In this document: positions 9,323-18,026 of the stretch, in pieces
How the letters are laid out: each line of letters begins with the position of its first letter
How positions within the stretch are numbered: the first letter of the stretch is position 1
Origin: Terriglobales bacterium
Lineage (GTDB): Bacteria; Acidobacteriota; Terriglobia; Terriglobales; Acidobacteriaceae
DNA: 64,000 nucleotides
Assembly: GCA_035567895.1 (NCBI GenBank)
Contig: DATMPC010000090.1
Location: forward strand, 62,001-126,000
Direction of reading: 5' to 3'
Translations under genes and position numbers: made by a program
The notes under the pieces: generated by a model
Told to the model about the DNA's origin: nothing
Database searches by the model: none
The model's input: only the letters and a program-made list of their open reading frames with translations

Positions 9323-10375
9323 TCAAGGCTTCTCTTCGCGGTTGCCCATCCGCATCAGAACTACGTTTGACTGTTCATCGAGAAACACATCGGCGCTGAG
9401 CGGAGGTCGCCCGCGCGGTTGTCCGGGGATCTGAACGCCAATGTAGTTGAAGCGCAAATCGCGAAAGCGCACGTCGTAGCCTTGCTCCGGAGGCGGGAGG
9501 TGCTGGTTTTCGATGTACGGAAAGCGCGCCCAATCGAGATATACGCGACCCAGTGGCGAGCGCTTGGCCGCGAGCGTGGCGGGTGTCTCTGCGGGTTTGT
9601 AGAAAATCTTGGCATGCGCGAGCGGATCGACCGTCCTTGTGCTCAAGTCGATCGGAACCTCCGCGAAATAGTTCTCGGTTTCGACAAGGCCCGCCCACGA
9701 GAATGGGCTCACTGCGAACGGCATTGCGGCCGTCCGCTTGACAACCTCTCCCTGGTAGTCGGCTGAATTGAGCAGTGTGATTGCCTTGCGATGGTGATAG
9801 TCGCGCACCCACCACATGGCGCAGACAATAATCAGCGCGCAAACCGCACTCCAGCGCCCGCGAAACGTCTCACGACGTGCCCCAATCTCACCGCTTACGA
9901 GTCCAAAAACCGCTGGAATCAGAAGACCGAGTAGCAAAGCCCCCAGCATCACGGGCTCGAGGATGAAAACGATGTCCCACGAGTACCAGTGCCAGTTGAA
10001 TGGCAGGAACGGACGTACGCCGTAGTTGTTGGTGAAATCGAGCAGAATATGACTAAAAACAGCCAGAATCCCAAAAAGGAACAGCATTCCCCAGCGCGGT
10101 GCGAGCGGAGGAGATTTACCGCGATTCACTCGCCAGCGATGAAATGCGTAGATGCAGCCGAGCACGATTGCAGAATCTACGGGCGCTCCGATGAACGAAT
10201 GAGTGAAACCGCGATGAGTTGCCATGGCCCTAACCGGCCCGTCGAAACTCCATAAGATGTCCACATCGGGGAATTCTGCGGCAAGCGTAACCATCAACGT
10301 CGCATAGCCGGTTTTTCGGTTCAGTCCTGCGCGTCCGATACATGCGCCGGTGAGGAAGTGAGTGATGGGTTCCAT
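9323..10375 (-). CDS. YdjM/DUF457-type membrane-bound metal-dependent hydrolase
   Basis: A 350-residue membrane protein whose N-terminus MEPITHFLTGACIGRAG, followed by EFPDVD and ATHRGFTHSF, carries the conserved His/Asp residues of the LexA-regulated inner-membrane hydrolase (DUF457/YdjM) family. Four to five hydrophobic segments follow, then a ~150-residue C-terminal soluble region. The open frame extends upstream to 10429, but the family starts at the ATG at 10375. The activity is not established for the family. Neighbours on the same strand are a small membrane protein and the DUF6580-like protein. Confidence 0.78.
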   Translation of the reverse strand: MEPITHFLTGACIGRAGLNRKTGYATLMVTLAAEFPDVDILWSFDGPVRAMATHRGFTHSFIGAPVDSAIVLGCIYAFHRWRVNRGKSPPLAPRWGMLFLFGILAVFSHILLDFTNNYGVRPFLPFNWHWYSWDIVFILEPVMLGALLLGLLIPAVFGLVSGEIGARRETFRGRWSAVCALIIVCAMWWVRDYHHRKAITLLNSADYQGEVVKRTAAMPFAVSPFSWAGLVETENYFAEVPIDLSTRTVDPLAHAKIFYKPAETPATLAAKRSPLGRVYLDWARFPYIENQHLPPPEQGYDVRFRDLRFNYIGVQIPGQPRGRPPLSADVFLDEQSNVVLMRMGNREEKP

Positions 10376-10460
10376 GCAGGACTTGTTAGTAATGTAACAA
10401 GTCTCGGCACTCGAGAAACAGCTTTGCAATCAGAGTCGCCATGAAGCGAGTGGACAGAGG

Positions 10461-10712
10461 CTACTCCTGATACAGCGCAACCATAAGAAGTGCGATGGCA
10501 ACTACAGATATCGCGAGCACGGGAATGACAATCGCGCCGACATCCAAGTGCGCGTGTACCGGCGCGCGCCACAACCAGTGGCGTTCAGTCCGCAGAATCA
10601 GCGACGAATCGCCCGGATGCTCGATCTGCCACTGCGGCATTGCTATGAAGAAGGCCGCAGCGGGAATGCTGAGAATAGCGATCAGCAGCACGGAGAGGGA
10701 TCGTCGCTTCAC
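10461..10712 (-). CDS. Small two-helix membrane protein, unknown
   Basis: An 83-residue protein with an N-terminal hydrophobic segment after MKRR (signal anchor, about residues 5-24) and a second near the C-terminus (VIPVLAISVVAIALLMVALY). GTG start; no good Shine-Dalgarno sequence. It lies 85 bp upstream of the DUF457 gene on the same strand. I do not recognise it. The charged start, hydrophobic pattern and position between genes make it more likely real than not. Confidence 0.45.
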   Translation of the reverse strand: MKRRSLSVLLIAILSIPAAAFFIAMPQWQIEHPGDSSLILRTERHWLWRAPVHAHLDVGAIVIPVLAISVVAIALLMVALYQE

Positions 10713-10831
10713 GTAAGGAGTATCCGGCCCGCTCGAGTTCGTCTCGATACAACTTTGGTGTGACCGGTCATAAGTCCGCGATAAGCGTTACACTGTTCGG
10801 TTTCAAATTCACATCATCAAATGAGGTGGGA

Positions 10832-12928
10832 ATGAAGCTTCGCCTGCTGCTACTAATGCTTGCGGCCGTATTTGCCGCGATATGTCTGACGGGACAAAGT
10901 GCGCCGAAGTCCTCCAGTTCGTCCCAGGATAATTCGGCGAAGATACCGGAGATCCACGGTTTCGATTTGTCGGTAATGGATCGCGCCGCCGATCCCTGCA
11001 ACGACTTTTACCAGTACGTGTGTGGGAGCTGGGTCAAGAACAATGCCATTCCGCCGGATCAGGGCCGCTGGGGTCGCTTCAGCGAACTAGCCGAACGTAA
11101 TCGTCTTGTCGCCAGAGAGATTCTGGAGAAGGCTTCCGCAAACGATCCTAAGCGCGATGCTATCCACCAGAAAATTGGCGACTACTACCAGGCATGTATG
11201 GACGAGACCGCAGTCAATCAGAACGGCCTGAAACCACTACAACCTGAACTGGACCGCATCGACGCAGTCAGTGATCGCGATAGCGCAGTTGCCGAACTCG
11301 CGCACTTGCACCAGTTCGGTGTGCGCGGCGCGGTGTTCTCCTTCACATCCAACTCCGACCTGCATAATGCCAACAACGTGATCGCTTACGTGGATCAGGG
11401 TGGCCTAGGCCTCCCCGATCGCGACGACTACGTCAAGGATGACGACAAGTCGAAGGAGAAGCGCGAAAAGTATCTGGCGCACGTGACGAATATCCTTAAG
11501 CTCTCGGGCGACAACCAGGCGGAAGCCAACGCCCAACGAGTAATGGCGCTGGAGACCAAGTTCGCGCAAGCTTCGATGGATCGGATCGAACGCCGCAAAC
11601 CCGAGAATCGCGATCACAAGATGACGCTGGCAGAATTTTCTGCGCTGGCGCCCAACATTGACTTTGCTGGCTTCCTGAAAGGAACTACTGCGCCCGCATT
11701 CGATTCACTGAACGTGGGTAATCCTGAATTCTTCAAGCAACTGAACAGTCTGGCCGACTCGGTTCCGCTGGAGGATTGGAAGACTTACTTCCGCTGGCAT
11801 CTGGTTCACGAGTTTGCCGACGTATTGCCCGATGCGTTCGTGCAGGAAGACTTCAATTTCTACGGCAAGTACCTCGGAGGCGCAAAAGAGCTGCAGGCGC
11901 GGTGGAAGCGCTGCGTGCGTCTTACCGATCAACAGCTCGGCGAGGCGCTCGGCCAGCCCTACGTTGCTCGGGAATTCACCCCGGCTGAGAAGGCGCGCAT
12001 GTTGAAAATGGTCGATGCCATCGAGACCGCGCTCAAACAGGACATCGAGAGCCTCGACTGGATGACGCCCGACACGAAAAAGCAGGCGCTGCTGAAGCTC
12101 GCCGCGATCCGCAACAAGATCGGATATCCAAGCAAGTGGCGCGACTACTCGAAGCTGAGCATCGTTCGCGGCGATCTGCTCGGCAACGTTGAGCGGGCGA
12201 ACACGTTTGAAGTCAACCGCCAGCTTGCGAAGATTGGCAAGCCGCTCGATCGCACGGAATTTGGCATGACCCCGCCAACGGTGAATGCCTATTACAGTCC
12301 TGCGTTCAACGACATCAACTTCCCAGCCGGAATTCTTCAGCCGCCGTTCTTCGACAAGACCGTAGACGACGCAGTCAATTTCGGCGCAATCGGAGTCGTG
12401 ATCGGCCATGAACTCACGCATGGCTTCGACGACCAAGGACGCAAGTTCGATCCGGAAGGCAATCTGCGCGATTGGTGGACTCCGCAAGACGCAAAGGCAT
12501 TTGAAGAACGCGTCTCGTGCATCGACAAGGAGTATTCCTCGTTCGAGCCACTTCCTGGTCTGCATGTTCGCGGCAACCTCACGTTGGGCGAGAACACGGC
12601 CGACAACGGCGGCATGCGCGTGGCCCTGCGCGCACTGCATAACACTCAGGCTGGGGAGGGCAAGAGCGGGAAAGGCGGTTCTCAGGAGGACAGCGCCAAG
12701 ACCATTAAGGGCTTTACTCCAGAGCAGCGCGCCTTCATCGGCTATGGGCAGGTATGGTGCGAGAACCAGACCGAAGCTGCGCTGCGCCAGCAAGTGCAGA
12801 CCAATCCACACTCACCGGGCCGCTTCCGCGTCAACGGAGTAATGCAGAACAACGAAGACTTCGCCAAGGCGTTCAGCTGCCACAAAGGACAGCCCATGGT
12901 TAGTGAGAACGCCTGTCGGGTGTGGTGA
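10832..12928 (+). CDS. Secreted M13-family zinc metallopeptidase (PepO/neprilysin-like)
   Basis: Hydrolyses peptides outside the cytoplasm. The protein has 698 residues, normal for M13. Signal peptide at residues 1-23 (KLRLLLLMLAAVFAAICLTG, then QSAPKSSSSS). The N-terminal M13 domain begins DLSVMDRAADPCNDFYQYVCGSW. The zinc site is GHELTHGFDD (HExxH about 525-529), with the third ligand Glu in ENTADNGG near 587. The C-terminus ends CRVW, as is typical of the family. The frame is open from 10760, but the ATG at 10832 has GAGGTGG upstream and starts exactly at the signal peptide. A strong terminator follows. Confidence 0.95.
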   Translation: MKLRLLLLMLAAVFAAICLTGQSAPKSSSSSQDNSAKIPEIHGFDLSVMDRAADPCNDFYQYVCGSWVKNNAIPPDQGRWGRFSELAERNRLVAREILEKASANDPKRDAIHQKIGDYYQACMDETAVNQNGLKPLQPELDRIDAVSDRDSAVAELAHLHQFGVRGAVFSFTSNSDLHNANNVIAYVDQGGLGLPDRDDYVKDDDKSKEKREKYLAHVTNILKLSGDNQAEANAQRVMALETKFAQASMDRIERRKPENRDHKMTLAEFSALAPNIDFAGFLKGTTAPAFDSLNVGNPEFFKQLNSLADSVPLEDWKTYFRWHLVHEFADVLPDAFVQEDFNFYGKYLGGAKELQARWKRCVRLTDQQLGEALGQPYVAREFTPAEKARMLKMVDAIETALKQDIESLDWMTPDTKKQALLKLAAIRNKIGYPSKWRDYSKLSIVRGDLLGNVERANTFEVNRQLAKIGKPLDRTEFGMTPPTVNAYYSPAFNDINFPAGILQPPFFDKTVDDAVNFGAIGVVIGHELTHGFDDQGRKFDPEGNLRDWWTPQDAKAFEERVSCIDKEYSSFEPLPGLHVRGNLTLGENTADNGGMRVALRALHNTQAGEGKSGKGGSQEDSAKTIKGFTPEQRAFIGYGQVWCENQTEAALRQQVQTNPHSPGRFRVNGVMQNNEDFAKAFSCHKGQPMVSENACRVW

Positions 12929-12966
12929 GGAAGTTTTCAGTAATCAGTGGGCGGTAAGAACCAAGG

Positions 12967-12997
12967 TGCCCGGTCAAATTGGCCGGGCATTTTTTTG
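12967..12997 (+). terminator. Rho-independent terminator after the M13 peptidase
   Basis: Stem TGCCCGG (12967-12973) pairs with CCGGGCA (12983-12989) and is followed by a run of eight T. It lies 38 bp past the peptidase stop. Confidence 0.85.
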
Positions 12998-13197
12998 GGA
13001 GACTGAAATTGGGCAAATTCCCGGTGCAGGGAAAATGGCAGGGAATTTTTCCCGGGGGAAAAAATTCTTATCGTGAAACCCGCATGGATACAGGAGAATC
13101 CGAAGGCGCCAGGGAAATAGCAGAGAATGCCGCCCAGGTTGCGCTGCGTCATCTGTCGATTTCCTCACGGTCGCACGTCATAACCGCAGGAGAAAGT

Positions 13198-13566
13198 ATG
13201 CAATATCTGCTGCTCATTTACCACGCTGAATCGGACTGGGAGAAGTTGGGTCCGGCTCAGCAAGCCTCCATCTATCAGGAGTACCGGGAGCTCATTCAAC
13301 ACCTTGCCGAAGCTGGGAAATACGTCGCCGGCGATGAATTGAAACCGACGACGACGGCGACTACTGTCCGCGTTCGCGACGGCAGGCAGTCAATCACTGA
13401 TGGTCCGTTTGCGGAGACCAAGGAGCAACTAGGAGGTTATTTCCTGGTGAATGCCAGCGACTTGGACGAGGCGATCGCCATCGCTGCTCAGATTCCCACC
13501 GTGCGCGACGGTTCCATTGAAATCCGACCGGTAGCGGTTCAAGAGCAGGCAAGGCAGGCGTCGTAG
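13198..13566 (+). CDS. YCII-domain (DGPF family) protein
   Basis: A 122-residue protein of the YCII-related/DGPF family: MQYLLLIYHAE at the N-terminus, then TVRVRDG and the signature ITDGPFAETKEQLGGYFLV, ending in EIRPVAV. Family members adopt a ferredoxin-like fold and are often fused to or encoded near ECF sigma factors. None is adjacent here, so the function is open. The frame is open from 12979, but the ATG at 13198 has GCAGGAG upstream and matches the family start. Single gene between a terminator and the HicBA locus. Confidence 0.9.
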   Translation: MQYLLLIYHAESDWEKLGPAQQASIYQEYRELIQHLAEAGKYVAGDELKPTTTATTVRVRDGRQSITDGPFAETKEQLGGYFLVNASDLDEAIAIAAQIPTVRDGSIEIRPVAVQEQARQAS

Positions 13567-13697
13567 AGTTCATAGAGGAGCCGATAAGAGACTCAGCCAC
13601 ACTACGCGTTAAGCATTGGAAAGGCAATTCCGGTTCCATTCTGGAATTTCTCAAGGCGAGATTAGGACACTACCAATTCAGTAGTGCTAATTTGAAT

Positions 13698-13916
13698 TCA
13701 CAAATCCTCGGGCTTCAAGCCGGTGTGCTTGGCGATCCTCGTAAGCATCTTCGGTCCTAATTCATCGCTATCGTGGAAAGCCCAGATATAGTCAGGAAAT
13801 TTTCCGGCTTGATGTCGGAGTTTGATGTGAGAGCCCGCCTGAGAAACTACTTGCCAGCCGATGCCTAGCAGTGCGCGATAGACGACTTTGGCTTTGCGAG
13901 AGCCCCAGACGCCCAC
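13698..13916 (-). CDS. hicA: HicA family toxin (mRNA interferase)
   Basis: A 72-residue double-stranded-RNA-binding-fold toxin. The core GWQVVSQAGSHIKLRH contains the HicA catalytic histidine in GSH, and the end is HTGLKPEDL. It cleaves mRNA when not bound by HicB. GTG start, 3 bp after the hicB stop, so translation is probably coupled. The order antitoxin-then-toxin is the reverse of the common hicAB arrangement. Length is normal and it appears intact. Confidence 0.85.
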   Translation of the reverse strand: MGVWGSRKAKVVYRALLGIGWQVVSQAGSHIKLRHQAGKFPDYIWAFHDSDELGPKMLTRIAKHTGLKPEDL

Positions 13917-13919
13917 GCT

Positions 13920-14123
13920 TTAAGCGCACGTCACTTGGATTGAGTGGGGCACGGATTGGGAGGACTTTTCGACGTCATCCGCTATGACCCGGAGCGCCAG
14001 AGCAAATACATTCCGTTCAGCCTGTTCCTTGGTTTCACCGTATGCCAAAACACCAGGAATATCGGTAACTTCGGCAATCCAACGTCCGTCCTGCTCTTGC
14101 TCGGTTTCGATGCAGAAGCGCAT
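13920..14123 (-). CDS. hicB: HicB family antitoxin
   Basis: A 67-residue protein with the HicB-type N-terminal RNase-H-like fold: MRFCIETEQEQDGRWIAEV, then DIPGVLAYGETKEQAERNV. The C-terminal DNA-binding part is short and no ribbon-helix-helix is evident, so autoregulation is uncertain. The frame is open upstream to 14165 (MGVRKPPRSERASD...), but the ATG at 14123 matches the family start. It is encoded directly upstream of hicA with 3 bp between them. Confidence 0.82.
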   Translation of the reverse strand: MRFCIETEQEQDGRWIAEVTDIPGVLAYGETKEQAERNVFALALRVIADDVEKSSQSVPHSIQVTCA

Positions 14124-14283
14124 ATCGGATGCCCTTTCGGACCGTGGTGGCTTGCGGACGCCCATAAAACTATTCTATGCCGTGTCACGAAATCAAGATG
14201 TCGGAGCACACCCGGCATTAATCACTGAGGTGAGTCAGACTAAAGTACCCAACTCCTGAGCGCCTGTGCTTGTTCTACTCGTC

Positions 14284-17049
14284 TTAGTCCAGATCCCGCC
14301 AATTGTGTCCCACGCCGATATCGACCATAAGCGGCACTTTAAACGGATAGACATTCTGCATGTGCTCGCGGACGAGTTCGCGCATGATATCGATTTCCTT
14401 TTCTGGAACCTCGAAAACCAATTCGTCGTGCACCTGAAGCGTCATGCGGGAACGCAGCTTACGGCGGGTCAGTTCGGCATCAATCTTGATCATCGCGAGT
14501 TTGATTACGTCCGCCGCCGTGCCCTGTAGAGGAGTATTCACGGCCGTACGTTCGGCGAAGCCGCGCATGTTGGCGTTTTTGCTGTTGATGTCTGGAATCG
14601 GGCGGATGCGGCCAAACAGTGTTCTTACGCGCTGCTCGCGACGGGTCTCGTCCAGCACGCGATCGATATACGCGCGCACACCCTTGTAGCGCTCGAAGTA
14701 TGTCTCGATGTACTTCTTGGCTTCTTTCTGATCGATGCCGAGCTGCGCGGCAAGTCCAAACGGCGAGATGCCGTAGACGATCCCAAAGTTTACGGCCTTC
14801 GCGCGGCCGCGGTGCTCCGCAGTGATCAGCATTGGGGGAATGCCGAAGACTTCGCTTGCCGTGAGCTGATGGATATCGTCTTCGCGGCGATAAGCTTCCA
14901 CCAGCAGTGGATCATCGGAGAAATGTGCCAGTAGACGCAGCTCGATCTGGGAATAATCAGCGGAGAGCAGCACGTTTCCCGGCTCGGCGATAAAGGCGGA
15001 GCGAATCTCGCGGCCAACCTCAGTGCGAATGGGAATGTTCTGCAGGTTCGGATTCGTCGAGGAGAGTCGCCCGGTTGCCGTGCCCGCGGGATTGAAAGTT
15101 GTATGCACGCGACCGGTGCGCTGATCGACCAGCGTGGGAAGCGAATCGACGTAAGTAGACTTCAGCTTTGAGAGCTGGCGGAATTCGAGAACCTTGCGCG
15201 CAATCTCGTGCTCAACCGCCAATTCTTCGAGAACATCGACCGCCGTCGAGATAGTTTTCCCTTTGCCGTACTTCACTGGCTTCGGTAATCCGAGCTTGTT
15301 GAAGAGAACTTCACCAAGCTGCCGGGGAGAATTGACGTTGAACTCTTCTCCTGCCAGAGCATGGATCTCTTTCGACCTGGCATCGCATTGCTTCTCGAGT
15401 TCCACCGACATGCGCGCAAGCGCGTCACTGTCGATCTTCACGCCGGCAGATTCCATCCGTGCAAGAACCGGGGCTAGCGGCAAATCGATCGTGTCGTAAA
15501 CATTGATTAGCCCAGCCTCGCCCTCAACTTCCGTGCGCAGGGCGCGCGCCAAGCGCAGCGTCACATCGGCCGCCTCGGCCGTCATTCCTGAAAGCTGCAG
15601 ATTGAACCGGCGCAGCGCCACTTCCGCAAGGGTATGGCTGCTGTAAGTCGGATTCAGCAGGTAAGAAAAGAGCATCACGTCATTGCGTACTCCCGCCAGC
15701 GGAAGGCAAAGCACAATGTCTACCTCTTGTGGTACAGCCAAAAAATTCCATAGCAGCCGCAAGGCAGATTTGTAGTCGTGTACCGATTTGGGAATCGACT
15801 CGTCTGCCAGGACGCTCTCCACCTTTGCGGACAATGCAGTATCGCCCAGGCGAAAGGTGAGCGCCTTGTTTTCTTGTACGGCTATGCTGATCTCTACAGG
15901 ATCATCCGCCGCGGCGGACTTCATATTCAGCAGAGGAAGCTCAGGTTCGTCATCTTTCTCTTCGGCACCGGCCGGCGATGCCGATGGAGCACAAACTGCC
16001 AATCCAATCTCGCCTTGTTTGACCTGCTTGAGCAGCTTCTCCAGCTGTTGTTCGCTTTTGAGTTCGCCATATTCGACGTTCGCCTGGTCGGTCGTCTGCA
16101 AAAAGTCTTTGAGCAGAGTGGTGAACTCAAGTTCATTGAAGAGCACGCGGCAGGCTTCGTAATCGGGATCCTGTGCGCGCATGGTTTCCAGATTCAAGTG
16201 GACTGGAACGTTCGTATCGATCGTGACCAGGTCTTTGCTGCGCAGGACCACATCGCGATTGTTCAGCAGCGATTCGCGGTAGGTTTTGCGTTCAACTTCT
16301 TCGGCGCGGTCGAGCGCGTTCTCCACCGATCCGAAACGCTTGATCAGCTCCACTGATCCCTTGTCGCCAATGCCAGGTGCTCCGGGAATGTTATCGATGG
16401 AATCTCCGCGCAACGCCATCACATCAATCACCTGCGACGGCGGGACGCCGAGAATCTCTTCCACCTTGGCGGCATCGCAGATCAGGTTGTCCTTCGTAGG
16501 ATTCAGGACGCAGATACCATGGCCCACGAGCTGGAGCATGTCTTTGTCGCTCGAAACTACATACACCGGATAACCTGAGGTATTCGCCTTATGCGCCAGC
16601 GTGCCGATTACGTCGTCGGCTTCGAATCCCGGTTGTTCCAAAATGGGAATGCGATAGGCTTCGAGTGCGCGCCGAATGTAGGGAAGCTGCTGCGCCAGGT
16701 CGTGCGGCATCTCCTTGCGGTTGGCCTTGTATCCACCGTAAGCGACCTCCTGGTACGTCTGCGTCTTGCTGTCGAACTTCTTGACTGACGCAATCGCCTT
16801 TGCCTGCTCGTCCCGAAACGTGGGCGCAGCCACGTCAAATACCGCTGCAAGGTATTGCGGATGGAAGTCATCGCGCAGCTTGTTCAGCATATTGACGAAG
16901 ACGAAGGTTGCAGCCGTGGGAACGCCGGTGCGCGTGGACATCGGGCGCTGCCGCTGCATGGCGTGATAGGCGCGGAAGATGAACGACATCGCGTCGATCA
17001 GAAAGATGTGAGGACGTGCTTCGGGTTGGGGCTTCGCAGACAAGGCCAA
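14284..17049 (-). CDS. polA: DNA polymerase I
   Basis: Repair and Okazaki-fragment processing polymerase, 921 residues. The N-terminal 5'-3' exonuclease domain starts HIFLIDAMSFIFRAYHAM and includes GFEADDVIGTLA and the GDSIDNIPGAPGIGDKG helix-hairpin-helix. In the middle 3'-5' exonuclease-like domain, the position expected to carry the metal-binding D-x-E reads EISIAVQENK. Proofreading is therefore probably lost, as in Thermus or Bacillus enzymes. Polymerase motifs are intact: DYSQIELR (~696), KAVNFGIVYG (~755) and VHDELVFE (~873). The only start matching the family is a TTG. Confidence 0.96.
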   Translation of the reverse strand: MALSAKPQPEARPHIFLIDAMSFIFRAYHAMQRQRPMSTRTGVPTAATFVFVNMLNKLRDDFHPQYLAAVFDVAAPTFRDEQAKAIASVKKFDSKTQTYQEVAYGGYKANRKEMPHDLAQQLPYIRRALEAYRIPILEQPGFEADDVIGTLAHKANTSGYPVYVVSSDKDMLQLVGHGICVLNPTKDNLICDAAKVEEILGVPPSQVIDVMALRGDSIDNIPGAPGIGDKGSVELIKRFGSVENALDRAEEVERKTYRESLLNNRDVVLRSKDLVTIDTNVPVHLNLETMRAQDPDYEACRVLFNELEFTTLLKDFLQTTDQANVEYGELKSEQQLEKLLKQVKQGEIGLAVCAPSASPAGAEEKDDEPELPLLNMKSAAADDPVEISIAVQENKALTFRLGDTALSAKVESVLADESIPKSVHDYKSALRLLWNFLAVPQEVDIVLCLPLAGVRNDVMLFSYLLNPTYSSHTLAEVALRRFNLQLSGMTAEAADVTLRLARALRTEVEGEAGLINVYDTIDLPLAPVLARMESAGVKIDSDALARMSVELEKQCDARSKEIHALAGEEFNVNSPRQLGEVLFNKLGLPKPVKYGKGKTISTAVDVLEELAVEHEIARKVLEFRQLSKLKSTYVDSLPTLVDQRTGRVHTTFNPAGTATGRLSSTNPNLQNIPIRTEVGREIRSAFIAEPGNVLLSADYSQIELRLLAHFSDDPLLVEAYRREDDIHQLTASEVFGIPPMLITAEHRGRAKAVNFGIVYGISPFGLAAQLGIDQKEAKKYIETYFERYKGVRAYIDRVLDETRREQRVRTLFGRIRPIPDINSKNANMRGFAERTAVNTPLQGTAADVIKLAMIKIDAELTRRKLRSRMTLQVHDELVFEVPEKEIDIMRELVREHMQNVYPFKVPLMVDIGVGHNWRDLD

Positions 17050-17119
17050 ATGAAAAGTCTAACAGCGGTTTCACCACGGAGGCACGGAGTACACGGAGGA
17101 GATTGTGTCCGGATTTCGA

Positions 17120-17353
17120 CTAGCGGTCTGCTTTGCTCTTCGGTTTTGTTGTGATGTAGCGATACATCCAGCGGCCTGGCGGAAGGAACGCTAATACGGC
17201 AACCACCAATCCAATTGCTATGAATGTAACGGGGAAAAAGTTCTGACCGAGATAGTTGGTGTACGGCGGCACACGTCGATAAACCATTAGCCAGCCAACG
17301 ATGGCGATTCCCAAGCCGCTAAAGAATATGAGGACTCGTTGTTTGATAGGCAT
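17120..17353 (-). CDS. Small two-helix membrane protein, unknown
   Basis: A 77-residue protein with two predicted membrane helices (VLIFFSGLGIAIVGWLMVY and FPVTFIAIGLVVAVLAFLP) joined by a short loop containing PPYTNYLGQNF, and a basic tail. The open frame begins at 17476, but the ATG at 17353 (MPIKQRVLIFF) gives a normal membrane-protein start and avoids overlapping the next gene. I do not recognise a family with confidence. It lies between polA and a secreted thioredoxin-fold-like gene on the same strand. Confidence 0.55.
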   Translation of the reverse strand: MPIKQRVLIFFSGLGIAIVGWLMVYRRVPPYTNYLGQNFFPVTFIAIGLVVAVLAFLPPGRWMYRYITTKPKSKADR

Positions 17354-17472
17354 GAACAATTCGTACGAGGAGAGTTTCTCCACTCCCCACATGCTTTCCG
17401 AAATCTCGCAAACTATCGCGAGCGTAATTCTCGAACTCTCATACCCCGGAGGAAAGCGGGGGCTTTGCGTGG

Positions 17473-18009
17473 TCACTTGCCGGTTGTTAATTCAGCGATT
17501 TCTTTTTTGAGTGCGCTCACCGTCTGCTCGTCAGGGCTTTTTCCATGTCCGCGCCAGCGAATCGTCGCAGCAGAATCGACGAGAAGAACGTAGGCGTCAT
17601 TGGTATCGGAGAACTCGGCCAGTTTTTTCCAGACGTCTTCATCCTGGTATAGGAGCACGAATGAATCGTGCGCGTTCTGCGGAACGCCTCCGCGCATTCC
17701 GTGGCGGATCAATCCACGCGCAAGCTTGGGTGCGTCCTGCAGCTCGGCGACACTGAATATCGGAACATTTTTATTTTCGGCGAGGTCTTGCCTGAGCTGC
17801 TTGCTCCAGCGACCAGCAGAATCTCCTCCGGAGCGGCTGAACCCGATGACGAGAATGGCAGGATGGCCGGCAAACGCGTCCGGCAAAACAATCTTCTTGC
17901 CAGCGAGCGTCTCAGCCTCTGTATGCGGAATGCTTTGCGCTTGCAAGCAGAGCGCCATCAGCCAGACTGCGATGGCTGGCCGAACCAACCTGATAAACAG
18001 GGTCTGCAC
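17473..18009 (-). CDS. Secreted thioredoxin-fold-like protein (ATP10-like), no CXXC
   Basis: A 178-residue protein with an N-terminal signal peptide (about residues 1-25, ending LQAQS) and a thioredoxin-like core: GKKIVLPDAFAGHPAILVIGFSRSGG, then VPIFSVAEL and a C-terminal YVLLVDSAATIRWRGHGKSP. The redox-active CXXC position reads SRSGG, so it is unlikely to be a disulfide reductase. The layout resembles ATP10/peroxiredoxin-like bacterial proteins; this is tentative. GTG start; AGGGGAG sits immediately upstream. It lies just downstream of parB on the same strand. Confidence 0.6.
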   Translation of the reverse strand: MQTLFIRLVRPAIAVWLMALCLQAQSIPHTEAETLAGKKIVLPDAFAGHPAILVIGFSRSGGDSAGRWSKQLRQDLAENKNVPIFSVAELQDAPKLARGLIRHGMRGGVPQNAHDSFVLLYQDEDVWKKLAEFSDTNDAYVLLVDSAATIRWRGHGKSPDEQTVSALKKEIAELTTGK

Positions 18010-18026
18010 TCCCCTGATTACGCGAA

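Noticed and set aside
9419-9766. Long antisense open frames opposite the DUF457 gene and similar ones throughout (for example 11705-12811, 5860-6600, 15778-16356)
   Set aside because: They lie fully inside well-supported genes on the other strand, have no ribosome binding sites, and show biased, Arg/Ser/His-rich composition typical of shadow frames in GC-rich DNA.
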